Origin: Mycolicibacter sp. MU0083
Lineage (GTDB): Bacteria > Actinomycetota > Actinomycetes > Mycobacteriales > Mycobacteriaceae
Assembly: GCF_963378075.1 (NCBI RefSeq)
Contig: NZ_OY726394.1
Location: forward strand, 3,658,001-3,722,000
Reading direction: 5' to 3'
Length of the DNA: 64,000 nt
Shown here: piece by piece, positions 40,182 to 48,638 of the stretch
How positions within the stretch are numbered: the first letter of the stretch is position 1
Layout: each line of letters opens with the position of its first letter
Notes under the pieces: model-generated
What the model was told of the DNA's origin: nothing
Databases searched by the model: none
The model's input: only the letters and a program-made list of their open reading frames with translations
Translations under genes and position numbers: made by a program

Positions 40182-40213
40182 GGCTAACCTACCAAGCACT
40201 TGCTTTGTTAGCC
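40182..40213. promoter_or_regulatory. KstR2 operator with extended dyad (fadE30/fadD3 divergent promoter)
   Basis: The core ACCAAGCACTTGCT (40191-40204) fits AnCAAGnnCTTGnT. It is nested in a longer symmetrical element: GGCTAAC at 40182-40188 and GTTAGCC at 40207-40213 share the same centre. It stands between starts at 40174 and 40230. Confidence 0.88.
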
Positions 40214-40229
40214 CGAGTCGGGAGCCCTC

Positions 40230-41768
40230 ATGATCAGCGATCCGCAGACCACTCCTGCGGCCCTCGACCACATCGCGCACACGCTCCCGGACCACGACGC
40301 CCTGGTCACCGAGTCCGCCCGCTTCACCTACGCGCAGCTGCGCGACGAGGTCCGCCGGGCCGCCGCGGCCCTGATCGCCCTCGGCGTCGAACCGGGCGAC
40401 CGGGTCGGGCTGTGGTCGCCGAACACCTGGCACTGGGTCATCACCTGCCTGGGCACCCATTACGCCGGGGGCGTCCTGGTGCCGCTGAACACCCGCTACA
40501 CCGCGGCGGAGGCCTCCGACATCCTGGCCCGCAGCAATGCCAAGGTACTGGTCGGCATGGGCCGGTTCCTCAAGGCCGACCGGCTCGCCGAACTCGACCG
40601 GGCACAGTTGCCGGACCTGCAGAGCGTGGTGCGGATTCCCGTCCAGGAAGACGACGTCGAAGCCGCTGCATCCTGGGACGAGTTCATCGCCGCCGGGGCC
40701 GCGGTGCCGGCCGCCGACGTCGATGCGCGCGCGGCGGCCGTCGCACCCGACGACCTCTCCGACATCCTGTTCACCTCCGGGACCACCGGCCGCAGCAAAG
40801 GCGTGCTGTGCGCACACCGGCAGTCGCTGGCCGGGCCGGCGGCCTGGGCACAGTGCGGCCAGATGACCGCGGCCGACCGCTACCTGTGCATCAACCCGTT
40901 CTTCCACAACTTCGGCTACAAGGCCGGAATCCTGGCCTGCCTGCAGACCGGGGCCACCTTGATCCCGCAGGTCGTCTTCGACCCGGCCGGCGCGCTGCGG
41001 GCCATCGAGGAGCACCGGATCACCGTGCTGCCCGGGCCGCCGACGATCTATCAGACCCTGCTGGACCATCCCGACCGTGACCGCTACGACCTTTCCTCGC
41101 TGCGGTTCGCCGTCACCGGCGCCGCCACCGTGCCGGTGGTGCTGATCGAGCGGATGCAGGCCGAACTCGACATCGACATCGTGCTGACGGCCTACGGGCT
41201 CACCGAGTCCGGCGGGTTCGGCACCATGTGCCGCGCCGACGACGACGCCGTCACCGTCGCCACCACCTGCGGGCGCCCGATCGGGGATTTCGAGCTACGC
41301 CTGGACGACTCCGGCGAGGTGCTGCTGCGCAGCGCCAACATCATGCTCGGCTATCTCGACGACCCCGAGGCCACCGCCGCGGCGATCGACGCCGACGGCT
41401 GGCTGCACACCGGCGATATCGGCACCGTCGACGCGGCCGGGAATCTGCGGATCACCGACCGGCTCAAGGACATGTACATCTGCGGCGGCTTCAACGTCTA
41501 TCCCGCCGAGATCGAGCAGGTGCTGAGCCGGCTCGACGGCGTGGCCGACGTGGCGGTGATCGGGGTGCCCGACGAGCGGATGGGTGAAGTCGGTCGGGCC
41601 TTCATCGTGCGCAGGCCCGGCGCCGCGCTCGACGAAGCCGCGGTGATCGCTTACGCCCGTGAACATCTGGCGAACTTCAAGGCGCCGCGCTCGGTGGCCT
41701 TCCTCGAGACGTTGCCACGCAATCCCGGCGGCAAGGTCGTCAAGCCCCTATTACGAGAGATGACGTGA
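40230..41768 (+). CDS. fadD3: HIP-CoA ligase FadD3
   Basis: 512-residue ANL-family ligase. Motifs: FTSGTTGRSKGVL (ATP phosphate loop), NPFFHNFG, TAYGLTESGG, GWLHTGDIGTVD, DRLKDMYICGGFNVYPAEIE and the C-terminal NPGGKVVK with the catalytic Lys. FadD3 (Rv3561, 507 aa) adenylates and thioesterifies HIP, the propionate-bearing C/D-ring fragment, and its product is the KstR2 inducer. ATG at 40230 follows the KstR2 box. First gene of a plus-strand operon running through fadE31-33 and, in this genome, two extra hydrolases to aspB. Its stop overlaps the fadE31 ATG by one base. Confidence 0.93.
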   Translation: MISDPQTTPAALDHIAHTLPDHDALVTESARFTYAQLRDEVRRAAAALIALGVEPGDRVGLWSPNTWHWVITCLGTHYAGGVLVPLNTRYTAAEASDILARSNAKVLVGMGRFLKADRLAELDRAQLPDLQSVVRIPVQEDDVEAAASWDEFIAAGAAVPAADVDARAAAVAPDDLSDILFTSGTTGRSKGVLCAHRQSLAGPAAWAQCGQMTAADRYLCINPFFHNFGYKAGILACLQTGATLIPQVVFDPAGALRAIEEHRITVLPGPPTIYQTLLDHPDRDRYDLSSLRFAVTGAATVPVVLIERMQAELDIDIVLTAYGLTESGGFGTMCRADDDAVTVATTCGRPIGDFELRLDDSGEVLLRSANIMLGYLDDPEATAAAIDADGWLHTGDIGTVDAAGNLRITDRLKDMYICGGFNVYPAEIEQVLSRLDGVADVAVIGVPDERMGEVGRAFIVRRPGAALDEAAVIAYAREHLANFKAPRSVAFLETLPRNPGGKVVKPLLREMT

Positions 41769-42901
41769 TGGATCTGAATTTCGACGCCGAGACCGAGGCC
41801 TTCCGGGCCGAGGTCCGGCAGTTCCTCAACGACAACCGGGACAAGTTCCCCACGCATTCCTACGACATCGCCGAGGGCTTCGAGCAGCACCGCCGTTGGG
41901 ACAAGGTGCTCTTCGACGCCGGGCTGTCGGTGATCGCCTGGCCGAAGAAGTACGGCGGACGCGACGCCACCCTGCTGCAGTGGGTGGTCTACGAGGAGGA
42001 GTACTTCCGCGCCGGTGCACCCGGACGGGCCAGTGCCAACGGCACCTCGATGCTGGCGCCGACCCTGTTCGCGCACGGCACTCAGGAGCAATTGGACCGG
42101 GTGCTGCCGAAGATGGCCTCCGGCGAGGAGATCTGGGCGCAGGCCTGGAGCGAGCCGGAGTCCGGCAGCGACCTGGCGTCGCTGCGTTCGACGGCCACCA
42201 AGGTCGACGGCGGCTGGAAGCTCAACGGCCAGAAGATCTGGAGTTCTCGGGCGCCGTTCGGCGAGCGCGGCTTCGGGCTGTTCCGCTCCGACCCGGAAGC
42301 GCAGCGCCACCACGGCCTGACCTACTTCATGTTCGACCTCAAAGCGCCCGGGATCACCGTGCGTGCCATCGAACAGCTCGGCGGCGAGACCGGTTTCGGT
42401 GAGATCTTCCTCGACGACGTCTTCGTCCCCGACAACGACGTGATCGGTGAGCCCAACCAGGGCTGGCGTGCGGCGATGAGCACGTCGAGCAACGAGCGCG
42501 GGATGAGCCTGCGCAGCCCGGCCCGCTTCCTGGTGGGTGCGGAGAAGCTCGCGGCGATGTGGCGCGAACACGGTAGCGACCCGGCGTTCACCGCTCCGGT
42601 GGCCGATGCCTGGATCAAAGCCCAGGCCTACCGGCTGCAGACCTTCGGCACCGTGACCCGGCTGGCCGCCGGCGGCGAGCTGGGCGCGGAGTCCTCGGTG
42701 ACCAAGGTGTTCTGGTCCGAGCTCGACGTCGCCCTGCACCAGACCGGTCTGGACATCCGCGCCGCCGACGGCGAACTCGCCGACGCCTGGACCCACGGTT
42801 ACCTGTTCTCGCTCGGCGGGCCGATCTACGCCGGCACCAACGAGATTCAGCGCAACATCATCGCCGAGCGGCTGCTGGGCCTGCCCCGGGAGAAGAAATG
42901 A
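41768..42901 (+). CDS. fadE31: Acyl-CoA dehydrogenase FadE31
   Basis: 377 residues from the ATG at 41768, exactly the length of Rv3562; a GTG three bases earlier is an alternative. Acyl-CoA dehydrogenase signatures: WAQAWSEPESGSDLASL, GQKIWSSRAPFGERG, FLDDVFVPDNDVIG and the C-terminal YAGTNEIQRNIIAERLLG. The first of three consecutive acyl-CoA dehydrogenase subunits; FadE31 is known to assemble with a shorter partner (FadE32 or FadE33) into heterotetramers acting on HIP-derived CoA esters. ATGA overlap with fadE32 supports stoichiometric synthesis. Confidence 0.92.
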   Translation: MDLNFDAETEAFRAEVRQFLNDNRDKFPTHSYDIAEGFEQHRRWDKVLFDAGLSVIAWPKKYGGRDATLLQWVVYEEEYFRAGAPGRASANGTSMLAPTLFAHGTQEQLDRVLPKMASGEEIWAQAWSEPESGSDLASLRSTATKVDGGWKLNGQKIWSSRAPFGERGFGLFRSDPEAQRHHGLTYFMFDLKAPGITVRAIEQLGGETGFGEIFLDDVFVPDNDVIGEPNQGWRAAMSTSSNERGMSLRSPARFLVGAEKLAAMWREHGSDPAFTAPVADAWIKAQAYRLQTFGTVTRLAAGGELGAESSVTKVFWSELDVALHQTGLDIRAADGELADAWTHGYLFSLGGPIYAGTNEIQRNIIAERLLGLPREKK

Positions 42902-43863
42902 AATTCGATCTAGACCAAGATCAGCGCGACTTCGCGGCCAGTATCGACGCCGCCCTGGGCGCCGCCGACGTTCCGGGCGCGGTGCGCGCCTGGTCGGCCG
43001 GTGACGCCGAACCGGGCCGGGCGGTGTGGAGCCGACTCACCGAACTCGGGGTGACCGCGCTGGCGGTTCCCGAGGAGTTCGACGGCATCGGCGCCCACCC
43101 GGTCGACGTGGTGCTGGCGATCGAGGCGCTGGGCCGCTGGTGTGTACCGGGTCCGGTGGTGGAATCGATCGCGGTGGCGCCCATCCTGCTGGCCGGCGCC
43201 CCGGATGCGGCAGACCGGCTGGCCGGCCTGGCCGCCGGTGAGCTGATCGCCACCGTGGCGCTGCCGCCGCACACCCCGCGGGCGGTCGATGCCGATCGCG
43301 CCGGGCTGGTGCTGCACGCCGAGGCCGGCCGGGCCGCCACCGCGCAGGTCGGGACCCGGCACGCCTCGGTGGATCCCAGCCGCGGCGTCTTCGACGTCGC
43401 CGCCGGCGACGACGCCTGGGACGCCGACACCGTGCGCGCCTACGAGATGGGCGCGCTGGCCACCGCCGCGCAGCTGATCGGGGCCGGGCAGGCCATGCTG
43501 GACATCGCCGTGGACTACGCCAAGCAGCGCACCCAGTTCGGCCGGGTGATCGGGGGCTACCAGGCGATCAAGCACAAGCTGGCCGATGTGCACATCGCGC
43601 TCGAGCTGGCCCGCCCGCTGGTGTACGGCGCGGCACTGTCCTATGCGGACGGTTCCCCCGACACCGCCCGGGATGTCAGTGCGGCCAAGGTGGCCGCCTC
43701 CGATGCGGCCCTGCTGGCCGCCCATTCCGCGCTGCAGACCCACGGTGCCATCGGCTTCACCAGCGAATGCGACCTGTCGCTGTGGCTGTTGCGGGTGCAG
43801 GCGCTGCGCCCGGCCTGGGGTGACCCGACCGCCCACCGTCGGCGAGTGTTGGAGGTGATCTAA
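42898..43863 (+). CDS. fadE32: Acyl-CoA dehydrogenase subunit FadE32
   Basis: 321-residue short-type acyl-CoA dehydrogenase subunit (Rv3563, 319 aa). The N-terminal helix bundle (DLDQDQRDFAASIDAALG) and the C-terminal KQRTQFGRVIGGYQAIKHKLADV are typical; the protein lacks part of the FAD-loop motifs seen in FadE31, as is usual in the small subunit of these steroid heteromers. It overlaps fadE31 by four bases and touches fadE33, whose GTG begins directly after its stop. Role: dehydrogenation of ring-opened HIP intermediates within the FadE31/32/33 set. Confidence 0.92.
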   Translation: MKFDLDQDQRDFAASIDAALGAADVPGAVRAWSAGDAEPGRAVWSRLTELGVTALAVPEEFDGIGAHPVDVVLAIEALGRWCVPGPVVESIAVAPILLAGAPDAADRLAGLAAGELIATVALPPHTPRAVDADRAGLVLHAEAGRAATAQVGTRHASVDPSRGVFDVAAGDDAWDADTVRAYEMGALATAAQLIGAGQAMLDIAVDYAKQRTQFGRVIGGYQAIKHKLADVHIALELARPLVYGAALSYADGSPDTARDVSAAKVAASDAALLAAHSALQTHGAIGFTSECDLSLWLLRVQALRPAWGDPTAHRRRVLEVI

Positions 43864-44811
43864 GTGGCACACAACGAAGAACGCGACCTGCTGCGCGCAA
43901 CCGTGGCGGCACTGGTCGACAAGCACGCGAACCCCGAAGCCGTGCGCGCCGCGATGGAGTCCGAACGCGGCTACGACGAGAACCTCTGGCAGCTGCTGTG
44001 CGAGCAGGTCGGCGCCGCGGCGCTGGTGGTGCCCGAGGAACTCGGCGGCGCCGGCGGCGAGCTGGGCGATGCCGCCGTGGTTCTCGAGGAACTGGGCAAG
44101 GCGCTGGTACCGACCCCACTGCTGGGGACGGTACTGGCCGAGCTGGCCCTGCTGGCCGCGCCGGAGCCGGACGCCGCGACGCTCGAGCAGTTGGCGGAGG
44201 GCACCGCGATCGGTGCGGTGGTGTTCGGCACCGACTATGCGGTCAACGGTGACATCGCCGATGTGGTCGTCGGCGCGCAGGACGGCCAGTTGCAACGCTG
44301 GACCGAATTCAGCAGCCAACCGGCGGCCACCATGGACCCCACCCGCCGGCTCGGGCGGGTCACCGCCGGCCAGACGGCACCGATCGGCGCCGACCCGGGT
44401 ATCGCGGACTACGCGGCGATCCTGTTGGCCGCCGAGCAGGTCGGCGCGGCCGCCCGCTGCCTGGACCTGACCGTGGAGTACACCAAGTCGCGGGTGCAGT
44501 TCGGCCGGGCGATCGGCAGCTTCCAGGCGCTCAAGCACCGGATGGCCGACCTGTACGTGGCGGTCTCCTCGGCGCGCGCCGTCGTCGACGACGCGGTGGC
44601 CGAGCCGTCGGCCACGTCGGCCGCGCTGGCCCGGGTCGTCGCCAGCGAGGCGTTCTCCAAGGTGGCCGGCGAGGCCGTGCAGCTGCACGGCGGCATCGCG
44701 ATCACCTGGGAGAGCGACATCCAGCTGTACTTCAAACGCGCGCACGGCAGTTCGCAGCTACTGGGTCAGCCGGCCGAGCAGTTGCGCCGGTTGCGGGCAG
44801 AGGTGCTCTGA
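43864..44811 (+). CDS. fadE33: Acyl-CoA dehydrogenase subunit FadE33
   Basis: 315-residue acyl-CoA dehydrogenase-like subunit (Rv3564, 318 aa), paralogous to FadE32. Visible features are the N-terminal HNEERDLLRATVAALVDKHA, VVPEELGGAGGELG and EYTKSRVQFGRAIGSFQALKHRMADLY, with QLHGGIAITWESDIQLYFKR near the C-terminus. The GTG at 43864 directly follows the fadE32 stop. Nineteen bases after its end begins an amidase gene that is absent from this operon in M. tuberculosis, where aspB follows directly. Confidence 0.9.
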   Translation: MAHNEERDLLRATVAALVDKHANPEAVRAAMESERGYDENLWQLLCEQVGAAALVVPEELGGAGGELGDAAVVLEELGKALVPTPLLGTVLAELALLAAPEPDAATLEQLAEGTAIGAVVFGTDYAVNGDIADVVVGAQDGQLQRWTEFSSQPAATMDPTRRLGRVTAGQTAPIGADPGIADYAAILLAAEQVGAAARCLDLTVEYTKSRVQFGRAIGSFQALKHRMADLYVAVSSARAVVDDAVAEPSATSAALARVVASEAFSKVAGEAVQLHGGIAITWESDIQLYFKRAHGSSQLLGQPAEQLRRLRAEVL

Positions 44812-44830
44812 ACCCCTTACGGTAGGCGGC

Positions 44831-45817
44831 ATGTGTACTCGGTTGGTTTATCTGGGCCCGAACGGCAACATCATCACCGGGCGGTCGATGGACTGGAAGT
44901 GGGAGCTGTCCACGGATCTCTGGGCATTCCCCCGCGGGATGCGCCGCAGCGGTGAGGTGGGCGCGAACTCCCTGGAGTGGACGTCGCGTTACGGCAGCGT
45001 GGTGGCCAGCGGCTACAACATCTGCACCACCGACGGCCTCAACGAGGCCGGCTTGTCCGCCAACCTGCTGTGGCTGGCCGAATCGCACTACCCGTCCCAC
45101 GACGCGTCCCGGCCCGGCCTGACGATCGCGGCCTGGGCCCAATACGTGCTGGACAGTTTCGCCACCGTGGCCGAAGCGGTCGCCGCGCTGAGCGCCAACT
45201 CCTTTGACGTACTCACCGCAGGCGTACCCGGCGAAGACCGCATGGCGACCCTGCATCTGTCGATCTCGGATGCGACCGGCGACAGTGCGATCATCGAGTA
45301 CGTCGACGGCCGACCGGTGATCCACCACAGTCGGGACTACCAGGTGATGACGAACTCACCGCTGTTCGAACAGCAGTTGGCGGTCAACGCCTATTGGGAA
45401 CAGCTCGGCGGCACCGTGATGCTGCCGGGCACCAACCGGGCCGCGGACCGATTCGCGCGGGCATCGTTCTACGTCAACGCGATTCCGCAGGCCGAGGACA
45501 CCCGGGTGGCGATCGCCTCGGTGCTCAGCGTGGTCCGCAACGTCTCGGTGCCGTTCGGCATCTCCACGGCCGACGAGCCCAACATCTCCTCGACGCGCTG
45601 GCGCACCGTGGCCCATCACACTCGCAAGCTGTACTTCTTCGAATCCGCCCTGACCCCCAACGTGTTCTGGGTGGATCTGAACAAGCTGGATCTCACCGAG
45701 GGCGCCCCGGCGCTCCGACTGGCCCTCGGCGACGACGACTCGAACACCTACGCCGGGGAGACCTCCGCACATTTCGAGACCGCCGAGCCGTTCACCTTCC
45801 TCGGCATCACCGCGTGA
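44831..45817 (+). CDS. Choloylglycine hydrolase / penicillin V acylase-family Ntn amidase
   Basis: 328-residue N-terminal-nucleophile hydrolase. After removal of Met1, Cys2 (MCTRLVYLG) is the nucleophile; Arg18, Asp21 and Asn175 (QVMTNSPLF) fall exactly on the positions conserved in bile-salt hydrolases, and DRFARASFY supplies the distal Arg. No signal peptide, so it is cytoplasmic. Family members cleave linear amides: conjugated bile salts, penicillin V or acyl-homoserine lactones. It sits 19 bases after fadE33, and its stop overlaps the following lipase start (GTGA), placing it in the FadD3-FadE operon. A steroid-conjugate amide is an attractive substrate guess, but bile-salt hydrolase and penicillin acylase activities cannot be separated by eye. 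Confidence 0.85.
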   Translation: MCTRLVYLGPNGNIITGRSMDWKWELSTDLWAFPRGMRRSGEVGANSLEWTSRYGSVVASGYNICTTDGLNEAGLSANLLWLAESHYPSHDASRPGLTIAAWAQYVLDSFATVAEAVAALSANSFDVLTAGVPGEDRMATLHLSISDATGDSAIIEYVDGRPVIHHSRDYQVMTNSPLFEQQLAVNAYWEQLGGTVMLPGTNRAADRFARASFYVNAIPQAEDTRVAIASVLSVVRNVSVPFGISTADEPNISSTRWRTVAHHTRKLYFFESALTPNVFWVDLNKLDLTEGAPALRLALGDDDSNTYAGETSAHFETAEPFTFLGITA

Positions 45818-47010
45818 ACACGGTCCGGATCATCGGGGCCGTCCTGGCGGCGGTGCTGCTGTGCGCCCCGATCACCAGCGGGGTCGCGGGCGCGACACCC
45901 GCACCGGACTGGTCGGGCCTGGACGCCCGGGCCTATGCGGGGCCGATCCCGGCCGCCGGTGCACTGATCGAATCCGTACCGCTGGCCCCCGCCCTGTCGG
46001 TGAGCGGCGCCGCGGACGCGTTCCGCATCCTGTACGCCACGGTGGATCAGCACGATCGGCCGGCGGTGAGCACCGCAGCGGTGTTCGTGCCGCGCGGCGC
46101 GGCGCCGGCCGAGGGCTGGCCGGTGATCGCCTGGGCGCACGGCACCGTCGGGCTCGGCGATGACTGCACCCCGTCGGCCCTGCCGCGCAGCCCCCGCGAT
46201 GACCGCTACCTGTCGCACTGGCTGGAGCAGGGCTATCTGGTGGTCGGCACCGACTACGCGGGGCTGGGCACACCGGGGCTGATGAGCTACCTCAACGGCG
46301 TCGCCGAAGCACATTCGGTGATCGACTCGGTGCGGGCCGTGCACCAGATGGACCTGCCGCTGTCACCGAAGTGGGCGATCGTGGGCCAATCCCAGGGCGG
46401 CGGCGCGGCGGTCAACAGTGCCTGGTGGGCCGACCGGCTGACCGCCGGCACCGGACTGGACTACCGCGGCGTGGTGGCCACCGGCACCCCGGCCAACATC
46501 GAACGGGTGGTCATCCAGGCCGGCCCCGATATGGCGTCACCGCCCGCCTCGCCCGCCGCGGTCAGCTATGCCTCCTACATCCTGGCCGCACTGCGCGAGG
46601 CCCATCCCGAACTGGGCGTCGACGAGGTGCTGACCCCGCGGGGGCGCGAGTTGGTCGACCTGGCGCAGACGGTGTGCAAACCCGCGCTGGACCAGCAGGC
46701 GGCCGGCACCCGCATCAACGACATGTTCGGTTCGCCCATCGACACGCTGCCGGGCATCGTCGGGGCGCTCGACGAGTTCATGGGGACGCCCACCGACGGC
46801 TACGACCGGCCGATCTTCCTGGGCCAGGGCCTGCTGGACACCGACGTGCCCCCGGTATCCACCCAGACCCTGTACCGGCAGCTCGTCGACAATCATCAGG
46901 ACGTGGAGTTGCACATCTATCCCGATCAGGACCATTCCGGCACGGTGACCGCCTCGATGCCCGATTCCACCCGCTTCCTGCACCGCATCATGACGGAGGA
47001 GAACCGATGA
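45814..47010 (+). CDS. Exported lipase/esterase (LIP-family alpha/beta hydrolase)
   Basis: 398 residues. Residues 1-27 are a signal peptide (RIIGAVLAAVLLCAPITSG, cleavage near AGA-TP). The mature part is a secretory-lipase-type alpha/beta hydrolase: AWAHGTVG (oxyanion hole), Ser193 in GQSQGGG, a probable Asp in LLDTDVPP and His in DQDHSGTV. GTG at 45814 overlaps the amidase stop and its own stop overlaps aspB (ATGA), so all three are cotranscribed. Secreted mycobacterial enzymes of this type hydrolyse acylglycerols or other esters; sterol ester hydrolysis would fit the operon, but this is inference. Not present between fadE33 and aspB in M. tuberculosis. Confidence 0.8.
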   Translation: MNTVRIIGAVLAAVLLCAPITSGVAGATPAPDWSGLDARAYAGPIPAAGALIESVPLAPALSVSGAADAFRILYATVDQHDRPAVSTAAVFVPRGAAPAEGWPVIAWAHGTVGLGDDCTPSALPRSPRDDRYLSHWLEQGYLVVGTDYAGLGTPGLMSYLNGVAEAHSVIDSVRAVHQMDLPLSPKWAIVGQSQGGGAAVNSAWWADRLTAGTGLDYRGVVATGTPANIERVVIQAGPDMASPPASPAAVSYASYILAALREAHPELGVDEVLTPRGRELVDLAQTVCKPALDQQAAGTRINDMFGSPIDTLPGIVGALDEFMGTPTDGYDRPIFLGQGLLDTDVPPVSTQTLYRQLVDNHQDVELHIYPDQDHSGTVTASMPDSTRFLHRIMTEENR

Positions 47011-48173
47011 CCGATCGCGTCGCGCTGCGCGCCGGGATCCCCCCGTTCCACGTGATGGACGTGTGGCTGGCCGCCGCCGAACGCCAGCGCACCCACGGCG
47101 ACCTGGTGAACCTGTCGGCCGGGCAACCCAGCGTGGGGGCACCCGAACCGGTGCGGGCGGCCGCCGCGGCGGCCCTGGCCGGCGACACGCTCGGCTACAC
47201 CGTCGCGCTGGGCACCCCGGAGCTTCGCTCGGCCATCGCCGGTTCCTACGCCGACCGGTACGGGTTGAGCGTGGACCCCGACGACGTGGTGGTGACCACG
47301 GGTTCCTCCGGGGGTTTTCTGCTGGCCTTTCTGGCCTGCTTCGACGCCGGGGACCGGGTGGCGATCGCCAGCCCGGGCTATCCCTGTTACCGCAACATCC
47401 TGACCGCGCTGGGCTGCGAGGTGGTCGAGATCCCGTGTGGCCCCGAAACCCGGTTTCAGCCGACCGCACAGATGCTCGCCGAGATCCCCGGACCGCTGGC
47501 CGGGGTGATCGTCGCCAGCCCGGCCAACCCGACCGGCACCGTCCTGGAACCGGCCGAGCTGGCCGCGATCGCCCGCTGGTGTGACGCCAACGACGTGCGG
47601 CTGATCAGCGACGAGGTCTACCACGGTCTGGTCTACGACGGTGCGCCGCAGACCAGCTGCGCCTGGGAGACCTCCCGCAACGCGGTGGTGGCCAACAGTT
47701 TCTCGAAGTACTTCGCGATGACCGGCTGGCGGTTGGGCTGGCTGCTGGTGCCGCCGGCCCTGCGCCGCGCGGTGGACTGCCTGACCGGCAACTTCACCAT
47801 CTGCCCTCCGGTGCTGGCCCAGCACGCGGCGGTCGCGGCGTTCACGCCTGCGGCCATCGCGGAATCCGACGGCCACCTGCAGCACTATGCGGCCAACCGG
47901 GCCCTGTTGCTCGACGGGTTGCGCGGTATGGGCATCGACCGGCTGGCCCCCACCGACGGCGCGTTCTACGTCTACGCCGACGTCGCCGCCCACACCGACG
48001 ATTCGCTGGCGTTCTGCGCGCAACTGCTGGCCGACACCGGGGTCGCACTGGCACCCGGTATCGACTTCGACCCCGACCGGGGCCACACCTTCGTCCGATT
48101 GTCGTTCGCCGGCCCGACGAGCGACATCGAGGAAGCGCTGCGCAGGATCGGCGGGTGGCTGCCGCTCCGGTAG
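47007..48173 (+). CDS. aspB: PLP-dependent class I/II aminotransferase (AspB, Rv3565 counterpart)
   Basis: 388 residues, the same length as Rv3565. Fold-type I aminotransferase motifs: SAGQPSVGAPEP, VTTGSSGGFLLAFLA, ASPANPTGTVL, SDEVYHGLVYDG and NSFSKYFAMTGWRLGW with the PLP-binding Lys, then FVRLSFAG near the C-terminus. The amino-acid substrate is not defined. In M. tuberculosis it follows fadE33 directly and is counted with the steroid regulon; here the two hydrolase genes intervene but the overlapping start (ATGA) keeps it in the same operon. [12 protein letters not shown] precedes the ATG at 47007. Confidence 0.88.
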   Translation: MTDRVALRAGIPPFHVMDVWLAAAERQRTHGDLVNLSAGQPSVGAPEPVRAAAAAALAGDTLGYTVALGTPELRSAIAGSYADRYGLSVDPDDVVVTTGSSGGFLLAFLACFDAGDRVAIASPGYPCYRNILTALGCEVVEIPCGPETRFQPTAQMLAEIPGPLAGVIVASPANPTGTVLEPAELAAIARWCDANDVRLISDEVYHGLVYDGAPQTSCAWETSRNAVVANSFSKYFAMTGWRLGWLLVPPALRRAVDCLTGNFTICPPVLAQHAAVAAFTPAAIAESDGHLQHYAANRALLLDGLRGMGIDRLAPTDGAFYVYADVAAHTDDSLAFCAQLLADTGVALAPGIDFDPDRGHTFVRLSFAGPTSDIEEALRRIGGWLPLR

Positions 48174-48227
48174 GTTGAGAAGCTATCCGGCAATACCTGC
48201 CACCACCTGATCGAAGGGATCACCGCT

Positions 48228-48629
48228 ATGCGCACAACCAAGGGTTCTCACCTGGCGATCGGCGCAGCAGCCGCCGGCATCCTGGGCGCGGTGGCCGTCG
48301 CGGCGACCGCGGCGACCGGTTCGCCCGCCGCCGATGCGGCCCCGGGTTCGTGCACGGCGGCCGGGCTGTCCAGCACCGCCAGCGGCGTGCTGAGCCAGGC
48401 GGGTGCGTTCCTCAACGAGCACCCGGAGGCCAACGACGTGCTGACCAATGCCGCCACCATGCCCCCGGAGCAGGCCAAGTCCTCGGTGCAGGGCTACTTC
48501 ATCGGCCACCTCGACCAGTTGTCGACACTGCAGGGCATCGCCCAGCCGCTGACCGACCTGAAGAGCCAGTGCGGCATCGCGGTCTCGCCGACTCAGCTGG
48601 CCACCCTGCTGGAGACCGTCACCAAGTAG
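48228..48629 (+). CDS. Exported hemophore-like heme-binding protein (MHB family)
   Basis: 133 residues. An N-terminal signal peptide (LAIGAAAAGILGAVAVAATAA, cleavage near DAAPG) is followed by a small helical domain with two Cys (42 and 115) and EHPEANDVLTNAATMPPEQAKSSVQGYF, the hallmark of the mycobacterial haemophore/haem-binding family related to Rv0203. These secreted proteins bind heme and are studied in heme-iron uptake. ATG at 48228 has GAAGGGAT upstream. It begins 54 bases after aspB and is followed ten bases later by an unrecognised gene. Link to steroid metabolism is not evident; heme-iron supply for KshAB/HsaC would be speculation. Confidence 0.75.
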   Translation: MRTTKGSHLAIGAAAAGILGAVAVAATAATGSPAADAAPGSCTAAGLSSTASGVLSQAGAFLNEHPEANDVLTNAATMPPEQAKSSVQGYFIGHLDQLSTLQGIAQPLTDLKSQCGIAVSPTQLATLLETVTK

Positions 48630-48638
48630 GGCCGGGCC

